A stretch of 64,000 nucleotides of DNA from NCBI RefSeq assembly GCF_018717645.1, contig NZ_JAFLHG010000006.1, forward strand, positions 124,001-188,000. The letters are read 5' to 3'. Positions 16,901-25,301 of the stretch are shown here, in pieces. The notes under the pieces are model-generated. The model did no database searches and was not told where the DNA came from. It saw only the letters and a program-made list of their open reading frames with translations. The position numbers were made by a program, and so were the translations under genes. Origin of the DNA: Microbacterium flavum. GTDB lineage: Bacteria > Actinomycetota > Actinomycetes > Actinomycetales > Microbacteriaceae. Position 1 is the stretch's first letter. Every line of letters begins with the position of its first letter.

Positions 16901-16930
16901 TTGACATCCCGACCTAACGCGGGTTACTCT
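16901..16930 (+). promoter_or_regulatory. Candidate promoter of LacI gene and fructan locus
   Basis: A perfect -35 TTGACA at 16901-16906 is followed by an 18-base spacer and TACTCT at 16925-16930 as -10. The first operator copy lies inside the spacer and touches the -10, so repressor binding would block polymerase. Confidence 0.55.
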
Positions 16931-16958
16931 CGTGTCATCAGCTGCTAACGCGAGTTAG
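16914..16958. promoter_or_regulatory. Two LacI-type operators 31 bp apart
   Basis: CTAACGCGGGTTAC at 16914-16927 and CTAACGCGAGTTAG at 16945-16958 share the arms CTAAC/GTTA around a GC-rich centre. The 31-base offset is close to three helical turns. One lies in the promoter spacer and one just downstream. The LacI regulator encoded at 16981 is the obvious binder; this is inference from position. Confidence 0.7.
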
Positions 16959-16980
16959 TTTCCCACAACGATGAGGCGAA

Positions 16981-18003
16981 ATGTCGACGAACGACGCTCG
17001 GAACCGCGCGGTGACGATGAAAGACGTCGCCGCCCACGCCGGCGTCTCGCGTACCGCCGTCTCCCTGGTGCTCAACGGCCGTCACGACGTCACCCTCGCC
17101 AGCGAGACCCGTGCGCGGGTGCTCCAGGCGGCCGCCGATCTCGGCTATCGGCCGAATGCCGGGGCCCGGGCGCTCGCCCAGCAGCGCAGTGACTGGTACG
17201 GGCTCGTCACCGAGATCGTGACCGCGCCGTTCGCCGTCGAGGTCATCAAGGGCGCGCAGGACCGCGCGTCCTCCGATGGCAAGTACCTCCTCATCGCCTC
17301 GACGGAGTCCGACCCCGTCGCCGAGTCGGCAGCGATCGAACGCCTCCTCGAGCAGCGCGTCGAAGGGCTGATCTACGCGGCGACGTGGCACCGCGCCGTG
17401 AACGTCCCCGAGATCGCGCGAGAAGTTCCCACGGTCCTCGTCAACTGCTTCGACGCCGAGGGCCGCTACCCGGCCGTCGTGCCCGACGAGAGGGCCGGCG
17501 GACGCCGCGCCGCCGAGCGGCTCCTGGCCGCGGGCCATCGACGGATCGGCTTCGTCAACCTCGACCCCGGCATCCCCGCCGCCGTCGGTCGCCGCGAAGG
17601 CTTCCATGCGGCGCTGCGCGAGGCCGGCGTCGAGCCCGACGACCTGCTGGAGATCAGCGGCCACGCGACCGCGCACGGCGGATTCGACGCCGCCGCCGAA
17701 CTCCTCGAGCTGCGCGAACCGCCGACGGCGATCTTCTGCGCGAACGATCGCATGGCCATGGGCGCCTATGACGCGATCAAGGAGCGCGGACTGCGCATCC
17801 CCCGTGACATCGCCGTGATCGGGTTCGACAATCAGGAGCTGATCTCGGCTTACCTGCGTCCCGCTCTCACGACCATTGCGTTGCCCTTCGAACAGATGGG
17901 CTCCGTCGGCGTGGACCTCCTCGCCGAGACCACCGCGGGTGAGTCGACCGACACGAAGATCGTGACGGTCGACTGCCCGCTCCTCGAGCGCTCGTCGGTG
18001 TGA
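16981..18003 (+). CDS. LacI-family repressor of the fructan locus
   Basis: The 340-residue protein has the LacI headpiece (residues about 12-60): VTMKDVAAHAGVSRTAVSLVL followed by YRPNAGARALAQ, including the hinge helix. The periplasmic-binding-protein-like sugar domain spans about 70-335, with the usual GHRRIGFVN, FCANDRMAMGAY and IAVIGFDNQE marks. It is first in a co-oriented run of importer, GH32 and fructokinase genes and is preceded by two matching palindromes. It should repress the locus and itself until a fructose-containing sugar binds. Confidence 0.9.
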   Translation: MSTNDARNRAVTMKDVAAHAGVSRTAVSLVLNGRHDVTLASETRARVLQAAADLGYRPNAGARALAQQRSDWYGLVTEIVTAPFAVEVIKGAQDRASSDGKYLLIASTESDPVAESAAIERLLEQRVEGLIYAATWHRAVNVPEIAREVPTVLVNCFDAEGRYPAVVPDERAGGRRAAERLLAAGHRRIGFVNLDPGIPAAVGRREGFHAALREAGVEPDDLLEISGHATAHGGFDAAAELLELREPPTAIFCANDRMAMGAYDAIKERGLRIPRDIAVIGFDNQELISAYLRPALTTIALPFEQMGSVGVDLLAETTAGESTDTKIVTVDCPLLERSSV

Positions 18004-18066
18004 CTGGACATCCCGCGACGAGCACGACCTTCGGCTTCAACGCAGAAGAAAGGAACAGCACCAATC

Positions 18067-19734
18067 ATGGCACTACGGAGAGGACGGATGGCGGCGCTCG
18101 CCGCCATCGTCGCCGCAGGAGCGATCCTGCTGGCGGGATGCTCGGGAGGGGGCGGCAAGGCCGCCGCAGACCTCGACGGCTCACAGCTGCTGACCATCCC
18201 CCGCGAGGACATGGGGACGTTCGATCAGAACTTCAACCCCTTCTCGAACCCCGACTTCCCGATGACCCAGGTGGCCATCTACGAGTCGATGCTCGTCTTC
18301 AACCCCGCCGACGGCACCACGACCCCGTGGCTCGCGACCGACTGGGAGGCCGCGGCCGACGGCACGGGTCTCACGTTCCACCTGCGGGAGGGCGTGAGCT
18401 GGTCCGACGGCGAGCCCCTCGTCGCTCAGGACGTCGTCACGAGCTTCGCGCTGCAGAAGGAGATCCGCGGCGGATTCGACTACATCGACACGGTGACCGC
18501 GGTGGATGACCTCACGGTGCAGTTCGCCTTCAACACGCCGTTCTCGCCGGCGCTGCTGGATGTCGGTCAGCAGATCATCGCCCCGTCGCACATCTGGGAC
18601 GCGCAGAGCGACCCGGCCAAGTTCACCAACCCCGAGCCGATCGGAACCGGCCCCTACACCGAGGTCACGAACTTCCAGGCTCAGTCCTTCGACCTCCTGA
18701 AGAACCCGCACTACTGGCAGCCGGAGAAGCAGAAGATCGCGGGCGTGCGCATGCTCGCCTTCGCCGGGAACGACGGCGCGAACCTCGCTGCCGCCAACGG
18801 AGACGTCGACTGGGCTCCCCAGTTCATGCCGAACATCCAGCAGTCCTTCGTCGACAAGGACCCGGAGCACCGCTTCTACTGGTTCCCCACGATCGGGTCG
18901 ACGATCAGCTGGCAGTTCAACACGACGAAAGCGCCGTTCGACAACCCCGACGTGCGCAAGGCGCTGTCTCTCGCCGTCGATCGCGACCAGGTGACGTCGA
19001 TCGGCATGCAGGGGTACACGAAGCCTGCCGACTGCACCGGCCTCTCCGGCGCCTACGACGCCTGGCGTGACACCTCCGTCGCGGACTCCTGCACCTGGAC
19101 GGCGCGCGATCTCGACGCCGCCGGCGCGATGCTGGATGCCGCGGGCATCACCAAGGGAGCGGACGGCAAGCGGGTCCTCCCCGACGGCACCCCCTTCGCG
19201 TTCGACTTCTCCGTGGGCACCACCTCGAGCGACTGGGTGTCCGTCGGCAACGTCATCTCGCAGAACCTGGCCGAGCTGGGGGTCACCGTCACCGTCAACG
19301 CCCGCGACTGGGCCGATGTCGTCTCGAGCTACGAGAACGGCTCGTTCGACTCCGGCATCGTCTGGAGCAACAATGCCCCGACGCCGTACCAGTTCTACCG
19401 CGGCGTCATGTCGACCGAGACGGTGAAGCCGGTCGGCGATCAGGCCTTCGAGAACTACCACCGCTACGGCAACGCCCAGGCCGACGCCCTGCTCGCGCAG
19501 TTCGCGTCGACCTCGGACGAGGCCGGGCAGCACGCGGCCATGAACAAGCTGCAGGCGCTGTTCGCCGATGTGGCTCCCGTCGTGCCGCTGTTCCCCGGGC
19601 CGGAGTTCGGCGCCGCCACCACGCTCCGCTTCACGGGCTGGCCCGACGCGGACAACCCCTACGCGTCGCTGGGCGCTCCGAAGGCACGCTCCGCCGTGCT
19701 GCTGCTCACCACCCTCGAGCCCGTCACGGGCTGA
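18067..19734 (+). CDS. ABC importer substrate-binding lipoprotein, family 5
   Basis: The 555-residue protein has a lipoprotein signal ending LLAGCSG with Cys25, then an SBP_bac_5 domain (oligopeptide/nickel/sugar type), including WSDGEPLVAQDVVTSF and IGTGPYTEV followed by a FDNPDVRKALSLAVDR segment. It should capture a ligand outside the membrane and deliver it to the two permeases. Family 5 proteins mostly bind peptides, but some bind oligosaccharides, and the GH32 genes in the same locus suggest a fructan oligomer. A strong hairpin after the stop probably raises its level above the membrane parts. Confidence 0.9.
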   Translation: MALRRGRMAALAAIVAAGAILLAGCSGGGGKAAADLDGSQLLTIPREDMGTFDQNFNPFSNPDFPMTQVAIYESMLVFNPADGTTTPWLATDWEAAADGTGLTFHLREGVSWSDGEPLVAQDVVTSFALQKEIRGGFDYIDTVTAVDDLTVQFAFNTPFSPALLDVGQQIIAPSHIWDAQSDPAKFTNPEPIGTGPYTEVTNFQAQSFDLLKNPHYWQPEKQKIAGVRMLAFAGNDGANLAAANGDVDWAPQFMPNIQQSFVDKDPEHRFYWFPTIGSTISWQFNTTKAPFDNPDVRKALSLAVDRDQVTSIGMQGYTKPADCTGLSGAYDAWRDTSVADSCTWTARDLDAAGAMLDAAGITKGADGKRVLPDGTPFAFDFSVGTTSSDWVSVGNVISQNLAELGVTVTVNARDWADVVSSYENGSFDSGIVWSNNAPTPYQFYRGVMSTETVKPVGDQAFENYHRYGNAQADALLAQFASTSDEAGQHAAMNKLQALFADVAPVVPLFPGPEFGAATTLRFTGWPDADNPYASLGAPKARSAVLLLTTLEPVTG

Positions 19735-19743
19735 CGATCGGTC

Positions 19744-19784
19744 GACCACCGCGCCGCCCGCCCATCACGGGCGGTGCGGTGGTC
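19744..19784 (+). other. Intercistronic stem-loop between binding protein and permease
   Basis: Arms at 19744-19760 and 19768-19784 form 17 pairs, one of them G-U, around a 7-base loop. Placed 10 bases after the binding-protein stop and 18 before the permease start, it fits the known arrangement in which a hairpin stabilises the upstream mRNA or partly terminates transcription. Confidence 0.75.
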
Positions 19785-19801
19785 ATCCGCGGAGAATCAT
19801 C

Positions 19802-20779
19802 ATGGGTTACATCCTTCGGCGCCTGGGTTTCTACCTCGCTGCCTTCTGGGTCTCCATCACCCTCAACTTCATGCTCCCGCGCCTCATGCCCGGCGACCCG
19901 GTCACCCGCATGGTGGCCCGCCTGCAGGGCGCGATCCGCCCCGACCAGATCGACGCGCTCCGGCGCTCGTTCGGACTGGACGACGCACCGCTGTGGGAGC
20001 AGTACTTCCGGTACCTCGGGCAGATCCTGCGGGGAGACTTCGGCTTCTCGATCTCGCGCTTCCCGACCCCCGTCACCGACGTCATCGCCAGCCAGATCGG
20101 CTGGACGATCCTGCTCGGACTCACGTCGCTGATCATCGCCGTGCTGATCGGCAACCTGCTCGGCATCCTCGCCGCGTGGCGTCGCGGCAGCGCTCTGGAC
20201 TCCGTGCTGCCGCCCGTGCTCATCTTCATCGGCTCGTTCCCCTACTTCTGGCTCGCGATGGGCCTGCTGTACCTGTTCGGCGTCACGCTCGGGTGGTTCC
20301 CCCTGCGCCATGCCTTCTCGGTCGGTGCCACGCCGGAGTTCTCGCTCGATTTCATCGGCGATGTCGCCTGGCACCTGTTCCTCCCCGCCACATCGATCGT
20401 CCTGGTGTCGATCGGCGGGTGGATGCTCGGCATGCGCAACACGATGATCTCCACGAACGCCGAGGACTACATCACGATGGCCGAGGCGAAGGGGCTGCGG
20501 CGCAACCGCATCATGTTCGCGTACGCGGCCCGCAACGCGATGCTCCCCTCGGTGACCGCATTCGGGATGTCGCTGGGCTTCATCGTCGGCGGTGCGCTGC
20601 TCACCGAGGTCGTCTTCGCCTACCCCGGCGTCGGCTACCAGCTGCTGTCGGCGGTCCAGAACCTCGACTATCCCCTCATGCAGGGGCTCTTCCTCACGAT
20701 CACCACCGCCGTGCTGATCGCCAACTTCCTCGTGGACATCGTGTACGTGCGGCTCGACCCGCGCGTGCGCGTCAGCTGA
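19802..20779 (+). CDS. ABC importer permease, DppB/OppB type
   Basis: The 325-residue protein starts MGYILRRLGFYLAAFWVSITLNF and has about six membrane segments. The permease-ATPase contact loop is seen as EDYITMAEAKGLRRNRIMFAYAARNAMLP near residue 225 (EAA motif). It should pair with the next permease to form the channel. The frame is open upstream, but this ATG follows GGAGAATCATC and fits the family N-terminus. Confidence 0.92.
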   Translation: MGYILRRLGFYLAAFWVSITLNFMLPRLMPGDPVTRMVARLQGAIRPDQIDALRRSFGLDDAPLWEQYFRYLGQILRGDFGFSISRFPTPVTDVIASQIGWTILLGLTSLIIAVLIGNLLGILAAWRRGSALDSVLPPVLIFIGSFPYFWLAMGLLYLFGVTLGWFPLRHAFSVGATPEFSLDFIGDVAWHLFLPATSIVLVSIGGWMLGMRNTMISTNAEDYITMAEAKGLRRNRIMFAYAARNAMLPSVTAFGMSLGFIVGGALLTEVVFAYPGVGYQLLSAVQNLDYPLMQGLFLTITTAVLIANFLVDIVYVRLDPRVRVS

Positions 20780-20786
20780 TCGGAGC

Positions 20787-21806
20787 ATGACGATGTCTCT
20801 CGCCCAAGATCCCCGCGCCCTCGCCGAGCTCGAACTCGGCTCCCCGCCGGAGGACGAGCACTCACCGCGCCTGCGGCGCCCCCGCCGAGAGGGGCTGCTG
20901 CGCGGCCTGCTCTCCAACGGCAAGGCCGTGGCGGGGCTCGTGATCCTCGTCGTCTTCGTGCTGATCGCGCTGCTCGCCCCCGTCCTCGCCCCGGGCGACC
21001 CGACGCTCATCCAGGGCCTCGGCGCACAGCCGCCCTCGGCCGAGCACCTGCTCGGCACGACGGCGAAGGGTCAGGATGTGCTCGCGCTGAACATCTGGGG
21101 CGCGCGATCGTCCCTGTTCGTCGGCTTCACCGTGGGAATCCTCTCGACCCTCGTCGGTCTGCTCGTCGGTCTCGCCTCGGCCTACCTCGGCAAGTCCGTC
21201 GACAACCTGCTGTCGCTCGTGACCAACGTGTTCCTGCTGCTGCCCGGACTTCCGCTCCTGGTCATCCTCGCGGCGTTCCTTCCGCCGGGCATCACGACCG
21301 TCATCATCGTGCTCGTGATCACGGGGTGGGCCGGCTCCGCCCGCGTGCTCCGCTCGCAGGCCCTGTCGATCCGCGGCAAGGACTTCGTCGCCGCCGCGCA
21401 GGTCACGGGGGAGTCGTCGCTGCGGATCATGTTCCGGGAGATGCTCCCCAACATGGCATCCATCGTGATGAGCACGCTCCTCGCCTGTGTGATCTTCGGC
21501 ATCGGCGCCCAGGCCGGACTCGAGTTCCTCGGCCTCGGCGACATCTCCACGGTCAGCTGGGGCACCAACCTCTACTGGGCCAGCAACGACGGGGCCCTCC
21601 TCACCGGGTCGTGGTGGGTCTTCGTCCCCCCGGGGGTCTCCATCGCCCTCGTCGCCTTCGCGCTCGCCCTCGTCAACTACGGCGTCGACGAGACCACCAA
21701 TCCGCGACTGCGTCGACCCCGCCGCCGGGTCTCGCCGTTCGCCCCGACGCCCGTCGTCGCCGATGTCGACGGCACCGGATCCACCGGAGAGGAGGCGGCA
21801 CGATGA
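20787..21806 (+). CDS. ABC importer permease, DppC/OppC type
   Basis: The 339-residue protein has a cytoplasmic N-terminus, the DppC-like first helix region (GKAVAGLVILVVFVLIALLAP) and LLGTTAKGQDVLALNIWGARSS, the typical second signature. The EAA loop reads KDFVAAAQVTGESSLRIMFREMLPN. An R-rich tail follows the last helix. It lies seven bases after the first permease gene and its stop overlaps the start of the next gene, so the genes are translated together. Confidence 0.92.
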   Translation: MTMSLAQDPRALAELELGSPPEDEHSPRLRRPRREGLLRGLLSNGKAVAGLVILVVFVLIALLAPVLAPGDPTLIQGLGAQPPSAEHLLGTTAKGQDVLALNIWGARSSLFVGFTVGILSTLVGLLVGLASAYLGKSVDNLLSLVTNVFLLLPGLPLLVILAAFLPPGITTVIIVLVITGWAGSARVLRSQALSIRGKDFVAAAQVTGESSLRIMFREMLPNMASIVMSTLLACVIFGIGAQAGLEFLGLGDISTVSWGTNLYWASNDGALLTGSWWVFVPPGVSIALVAFALALVNYGVDETTNPRLRRPRRRVSPFAPTPVVADVDGTGSTGEEAAR

Positions 21807-22738
21807 GCGCGCCGCTGCTGAGGATCGAGGATCTCTCGGTCGAGTACGTCACCGACCAGCGCACGGTCCGCGCCGTGGACGGCGTCACTTTCGAGATCGG
21901 CGAGGGCGAGGTGTTCGGCCTCGCCGGCGAGTCGGGCTGCGGCAAGTCGACGATCGCGAACGCGATCCTGCGGCTGCTTCGCGATCCCGCCGTCATCGCG
22001 GGCGGCTCGATCCGCTTCCGCGACGTCGACGTGCTGCGGCTGGATGCCGCGGCGCTCCGCGCCTTCCGCTGGCGCCAGGTCGCGATGGTGTTCCAGAGCG
22101 CGATGAACTCCCTCAACCCCGTCATGACGATCGGCGACCAGATCGCCGACATCTACACGACGCACGAGGGGATGTCGAAGAAGGCCGCCCTGCGCCGCGC
22201 GGCCGAGCTGCTCGACCTCGTCGGCATCCCGCACGATCGTCTGCGGTCCTACCCGCACCAGCTGTCCGGCGGCATGCGCCAACGCGTCGTCATCGCGATG
22301 GCCACGGCCCTCCGACCCCCGCTGCTCATCATGGACGAGCCGACGACCGCGCTCGATGTCGTGGTGCAGCAGGAGATCATGGCGCAGATCAAGGACCTGC
22401 AGCGCGAACTGGGCTTCGCCATCCTGTTCATCACGCACGACATGTCGCTGATGGTGGAGCTCTCCGACCGGATGGCCGTCATGTACGCGGGCCGTTTCGT
22501 GGAGACCGCGCCGGCGTCGGAGATCTTCGAGACGCCGCGCCACCCCTACACGAGCGCGCTGATGAACGCGTTCCCCCCGATGAGCGGGCCGCGCACGCGT
22601 CTGCACGGACTCGGCGAGGGCGTCCGCTTCACCCGCATCCCCGACCTCGTCGAGGTCGCGCCCGGCCACTGGTCTGCGCCGGCCGCGCCGGCCGCCCCGA
22701 CCCTCGACTCGACCTCGCCGCTGGAGGCCACGCGATGA
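21803..22738 (+). CDS. ABC importer ATPase, DppD/OppD type
   Basis: The 311-residue ATPase has Walker A GESGCGKST near residue 42, Q-loop VFQSAMNSLNPV, signature LSGGMRQRV, Walker B LLIMDEPTTALD and the H-loop His in FITHDM. The C-terminal OppD-type extension (residues about 235-311) lacks the cysteine pattern often seen in iron-sulfur members. It starts with ATGA overlapping the second permease gene and should act as a heterodimer with the next protein. Confidence 0.92.
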   Translation: MSAPLLRIEDLSVEYVTDQRTVRAVDGVTFEIGEGEVFGLAGESGCGKSTIANAILRLLRDPAVIAGGSIRFRDVDVLRLDAAALRAFRWRQVAMVFQSAMNSLNPVMTIGDQIADIYTTHEGMSKKAALRRAAELLDLVGIPHDRLRSYPHQLSGGMRQRVVIAMATALRPPLLIMDEPTTALDVVVQQEIMAQIKDLQRELGFAILFITHDMSLMVELSDRMAVMYAGRFVETAPASEIFETPRHPYTSALMNAFPPMSGPRTRLHGLGEGVRFTRIPDLVEVAPGHWSAPAAPAAPTLDSTSPLEATR

Positions 22739-23793
22739 GCACCCCACAGACCGCAGATACCCCTGTCATGTCGATCCGGGGCCTGCAGAAGACGTTCTCG
22801 ACCGGCGGGATGTTCTCCCGCGGCGCCGTCCGAGCCCTCGGCGGTGTCGACCTGGACATCGCGCACGGCGAGATCGTCGCCCTCGTCGGCGAGTCCGGCA
22901 GCGGCAAGTCCACCCTCGCGCGCTGCCTCGCCCGCCTCGAGCAGCCGACCGACGGCACCTTCCTCTTCGAGGGCCGCGACATCCTCCGGGCGGAGCGGCA
23001 CCGCGCGAGCCGCGCGTACCGCTCCGCCGTGCAGATGATCTTCCAGGATCCGTTCGGCTCGCTGAACCCCGTGCACCGCGTGGGCCACTTCCTGGAGCGG
23101 CCGCTGCGCGTCCACGGCGCCGTCTCGGGCCGCCAGGCGCTCGAGGATGCCAAGCGGCGGCTCATGGCGAAGGTCGACCTGCCCGCAGAGTTCCTCGACC
23201 GATACCCGCACGAGCTGTCCGGAGGTCAGCGGCAGCGCATCGCGATCGCGCGGGCGCTGGCCGTGGGTCCCCGGCTGATCCTCGCCGACGAGCCGACGTC
23301 GATGCTCGACGTCTCCGTCCGCATCGGCGTGCTGAACCTCATGCGGTCGCTGTGCGAGCAGCAGGGCATCTCGATGCTCTACATCACCCACGACCTCGCG
23401 TCGGCGCGCTACCTCGCCGACCGGATCGTCGTGATGTTCGCGGGGGAGTTCGTGGAGGGAGGCGACGCGCTGACGCTTCTCGCCGACCCGCGGCATCCGT
23501 ACACGAAGCTCCTCATCTCGGCCGTCCCCGACCCCCGCCGGCAGGGCGCTTTCGATCCCGTGGAGCGCGCCCGGCTGCGCAGGGAGGTCGTGAGTCCGAC
23601 CTCGTGCGCGTGGGAGGGGACGCCCGGTTCCGAGTGCTCCTCGGAGCGCGCGGTCTTCCACGCCGTGGAGGGTCCGGCGGAGCACTGGGTGCGCTGCGGA
23701 CTGTACGCGCCGCCCGCCGACGCGCCGGGGACGGCGATCGACCTGCCCGACGTGGCCGACCTGCCCGAACCGAACGAGGACACCGCCGCATGA
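22735..23793 (+). CDS. ABC importer ATPase, DppF/OppF type
   Basis: The 352-residue ATPase has Walker A GESGSGKST near residue 53, Q-loop IFQDPFGSLNPVHRV, signature LSGGQRQRI, Walker B LILADEPTSMLD and YITHDL. Its C-terminal region has the family cysteines (SCAWEGTPGSECSSE, then RCGLY) that resemble the OppF/DppF iron-sulfur motif. It overlaps the previous gene by four bases and the GH32 gene by four bases, which ties the enzyme and the importer into one transcript. Confidence 0.92.
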   Translation: MSTPQTADTPVMSIRGLQKTFSTGGMFSRGAVRALGGVDLDIAHGEIVALVGESGSGKSTLARCLARLEQPTDGTFLFEGRDILRAERHRASRAYRSAVQMIFQDPFGSLNPVHRVGHFLERPLRVHGAVSGRQALEDAKRRLMAKVDLPAEFLDRYPHELSGGQRQRIAIARALAVGPRLILADEPTSMLDVSVRIGVLNLMRSLCEQQGISMLYITHDLASARYLADRIVVMFAGEFVEGGDALTLLADPRHPYTKLLISAVPDPRRQGAFDPVERARLRREVVSPTSCAWEGTPGSECSSERAVFHAVEGPAEHWVRCGLYAPPADAPGTAIDLPDVADLPEPNEDTAA

Positions 23794-25301
23794 GCACGCT
23801 CTCCGCAGACACGCTGGTCCCTCAGGACCTCATCGCCCGCGCCGCGACCGATCCGCATCGGCCCGCCTTCCACTTCACCGCCCCCGCGGGCTGGCTCAAC
23901 GACCCGAACGGGCTGACCCAGTGGAACGGGGAGTACCACCTCTTCTACCAGCTGAACCCGTACGCGCCGGTTCACGCGCGCATCCACTGGGGGCACGCCG
24001 TGAGCTCCGACCTCGTGACCTGGCGGGACCTCCCCGTCGCGCTCATCCCGAGCGCGGGTGCGGACGTCGACGGATGCTGGTCGGGTGTGCTCGTCGACGA
24101 CGGCGGCATTCCGACGCTCGTCTACTCCGGGCGCCACGGGGAGCGCGAGCTGCCCTGCGTGGCGACCGGGAGCGCCGACCTCGTGCACTGGACGAAGGAT
24201 GCCGCGAACCCGGTCATCCCCGCGCTGCCCGACGGGTTCGACGTGGTCGCGTTCCGCGACCACTGCGTGTGGCGCGAGGGCGGTCGCTGGCGTCAGCTGA
24301 TCGGCGCCGGCATCCGCGGCGAGGGCGGGACGGCCTTCCTCTACGAGTCGGACGACCTGCGCACCTGGTCGTTCGTCGGACCGCTGCTGGTGGGCGACTC
24401 CGACGACCGGCCTGAGGGCGCCCCGGACTGGACCGGGACCATGTGGGAGTGCGTCGACTTCTTCTCTCTCGACGGGCCGGCCACCGGCATCCCCGGTGCG
24501 GGCGGCGCCGACATCCTGGTCTTCTCCGCCTGGGACGACGGGGTCACGCATCACCCGCTGTACTGGACGGGCCGCTATGAGGGGAACCGCTTCGTGCCCG
24601 AGGCGCTCCGCCGCCTCGACCTCGGCGGCCGCTACTTCTATGCGCCGCAGTCGATGCGCGACGATGCGGGGCGTCGCGTCATGTTCGGGTGGCTGCAGGA
24701 AGGGCGGCCGGACGCCGCCGCCGTCGCCGCCGGATGGTCGGGGGTCATGTCGCTGCCCCGCGTCGTCTCGGCGAACCCCGACGGGTCGCTGCACCAGGAG
24801 CCCGCCCCCGAGGTGGCGTCGCTCCGCGAGGCGCGACTGCGCTCCCTCACCTCCGTGCTGGGCATCGAGCCGGTCGAGGTGGTGCGCGGAGATCAGCTCG
24901 ATCTCGAGCTGCAGCTGACGATCCCGGACGGGGGGATCGCCACCGTCCAGCTCCGGGCGACCGACGACGGCGCCGAGGGCACCGTGCTCCGCCTGACGCG
25001 GCGCGGCGCCCACGCCGAGCTGACCCTCGATCGCTCGCGCTCGAGCCTCGACCCGGAGGTCGACGCGAGTGGACGCGCGGGGGAGGTGCCTCTCGATGAG
25101 GCCGGACGCGCGAACCTCCGCATCCTCGTGGACCACTCCGCCCTCGAGGTGTTCGTCGGCGGGGTCCCCCTGACGGCACGCGTCTACCCCACGCGTGAGG
25201 ACGCCCTCGGAGTCCGCCTGGCCGGGCAGGGCGTCACGGCGGAGGTGACCGCGTGGTCGATGCGGGCCGCAGCGCGCACGGCCGAGGTGCAGGCCGGATG
25301 A
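23790..25301 (+). CDS. GH32 beta-fructosidase (sucrose/fructan hydrolase), cytoplasmic
   Basis: The 503-residue protein has the five-bladed GH32 catalytic domain and a C-terminal beta-sandwich. The nucleophile motif is WLNDPNG with Asp38, the acid/base Glu220 sits in WECVDFF, and the transition-state Asp157 is in FRDH, where the family usually reads RDP. There is no signal peptide, so it should cut imported oligosaccharides inside the cell, releasing fructose. It overlaps the ATPase gene by four bases and the second GH32 gene by four. Chain-length preference cannot be read. Confidence 0.9.
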   Translation: MSTLSADTLVPQDLIARAATDPHRPAFHFTAPAGWLNDPNGLTQWNGEYHLFYQLNPYAPVHARIHWGHAVSSDLVTWRDLPVALIPSAGADVDGCWSGVLVDDGGIPTLVYSGRHGERELPCVATGSADLVHWTKDAANPVIPALPDGFDVVAFRDHCVWREGGRWRQLIGAGIRGEGGTAFLYESDDLRTWSFVGPLLVGDSDDRPEGAPDWTGTMWECVDFFSLDGPATGIPGAGGADILVFSAWDDGVTHHPLYWTGRYEGNRFVPEALRRLDLGGRYFYAPQSMRDDAGRRVMFGWLQEGRPDAAAVAAGWSGVMSLPRVVSANPDGSLHQEPAPEVASLREARLRSLTSVLGIEPVEVVRGDQLDLELQLTIPDGGIATVQLRATDDGAEGTVLRLTRRGAHAELTLDRSRSSLDPEVDASGRAGEVPLDEAGRANLRILVDHSALEVFVGGVPLTARVYPTREDALGVRLAGQGVTAEVTAWSMRAAARTAEVQAG

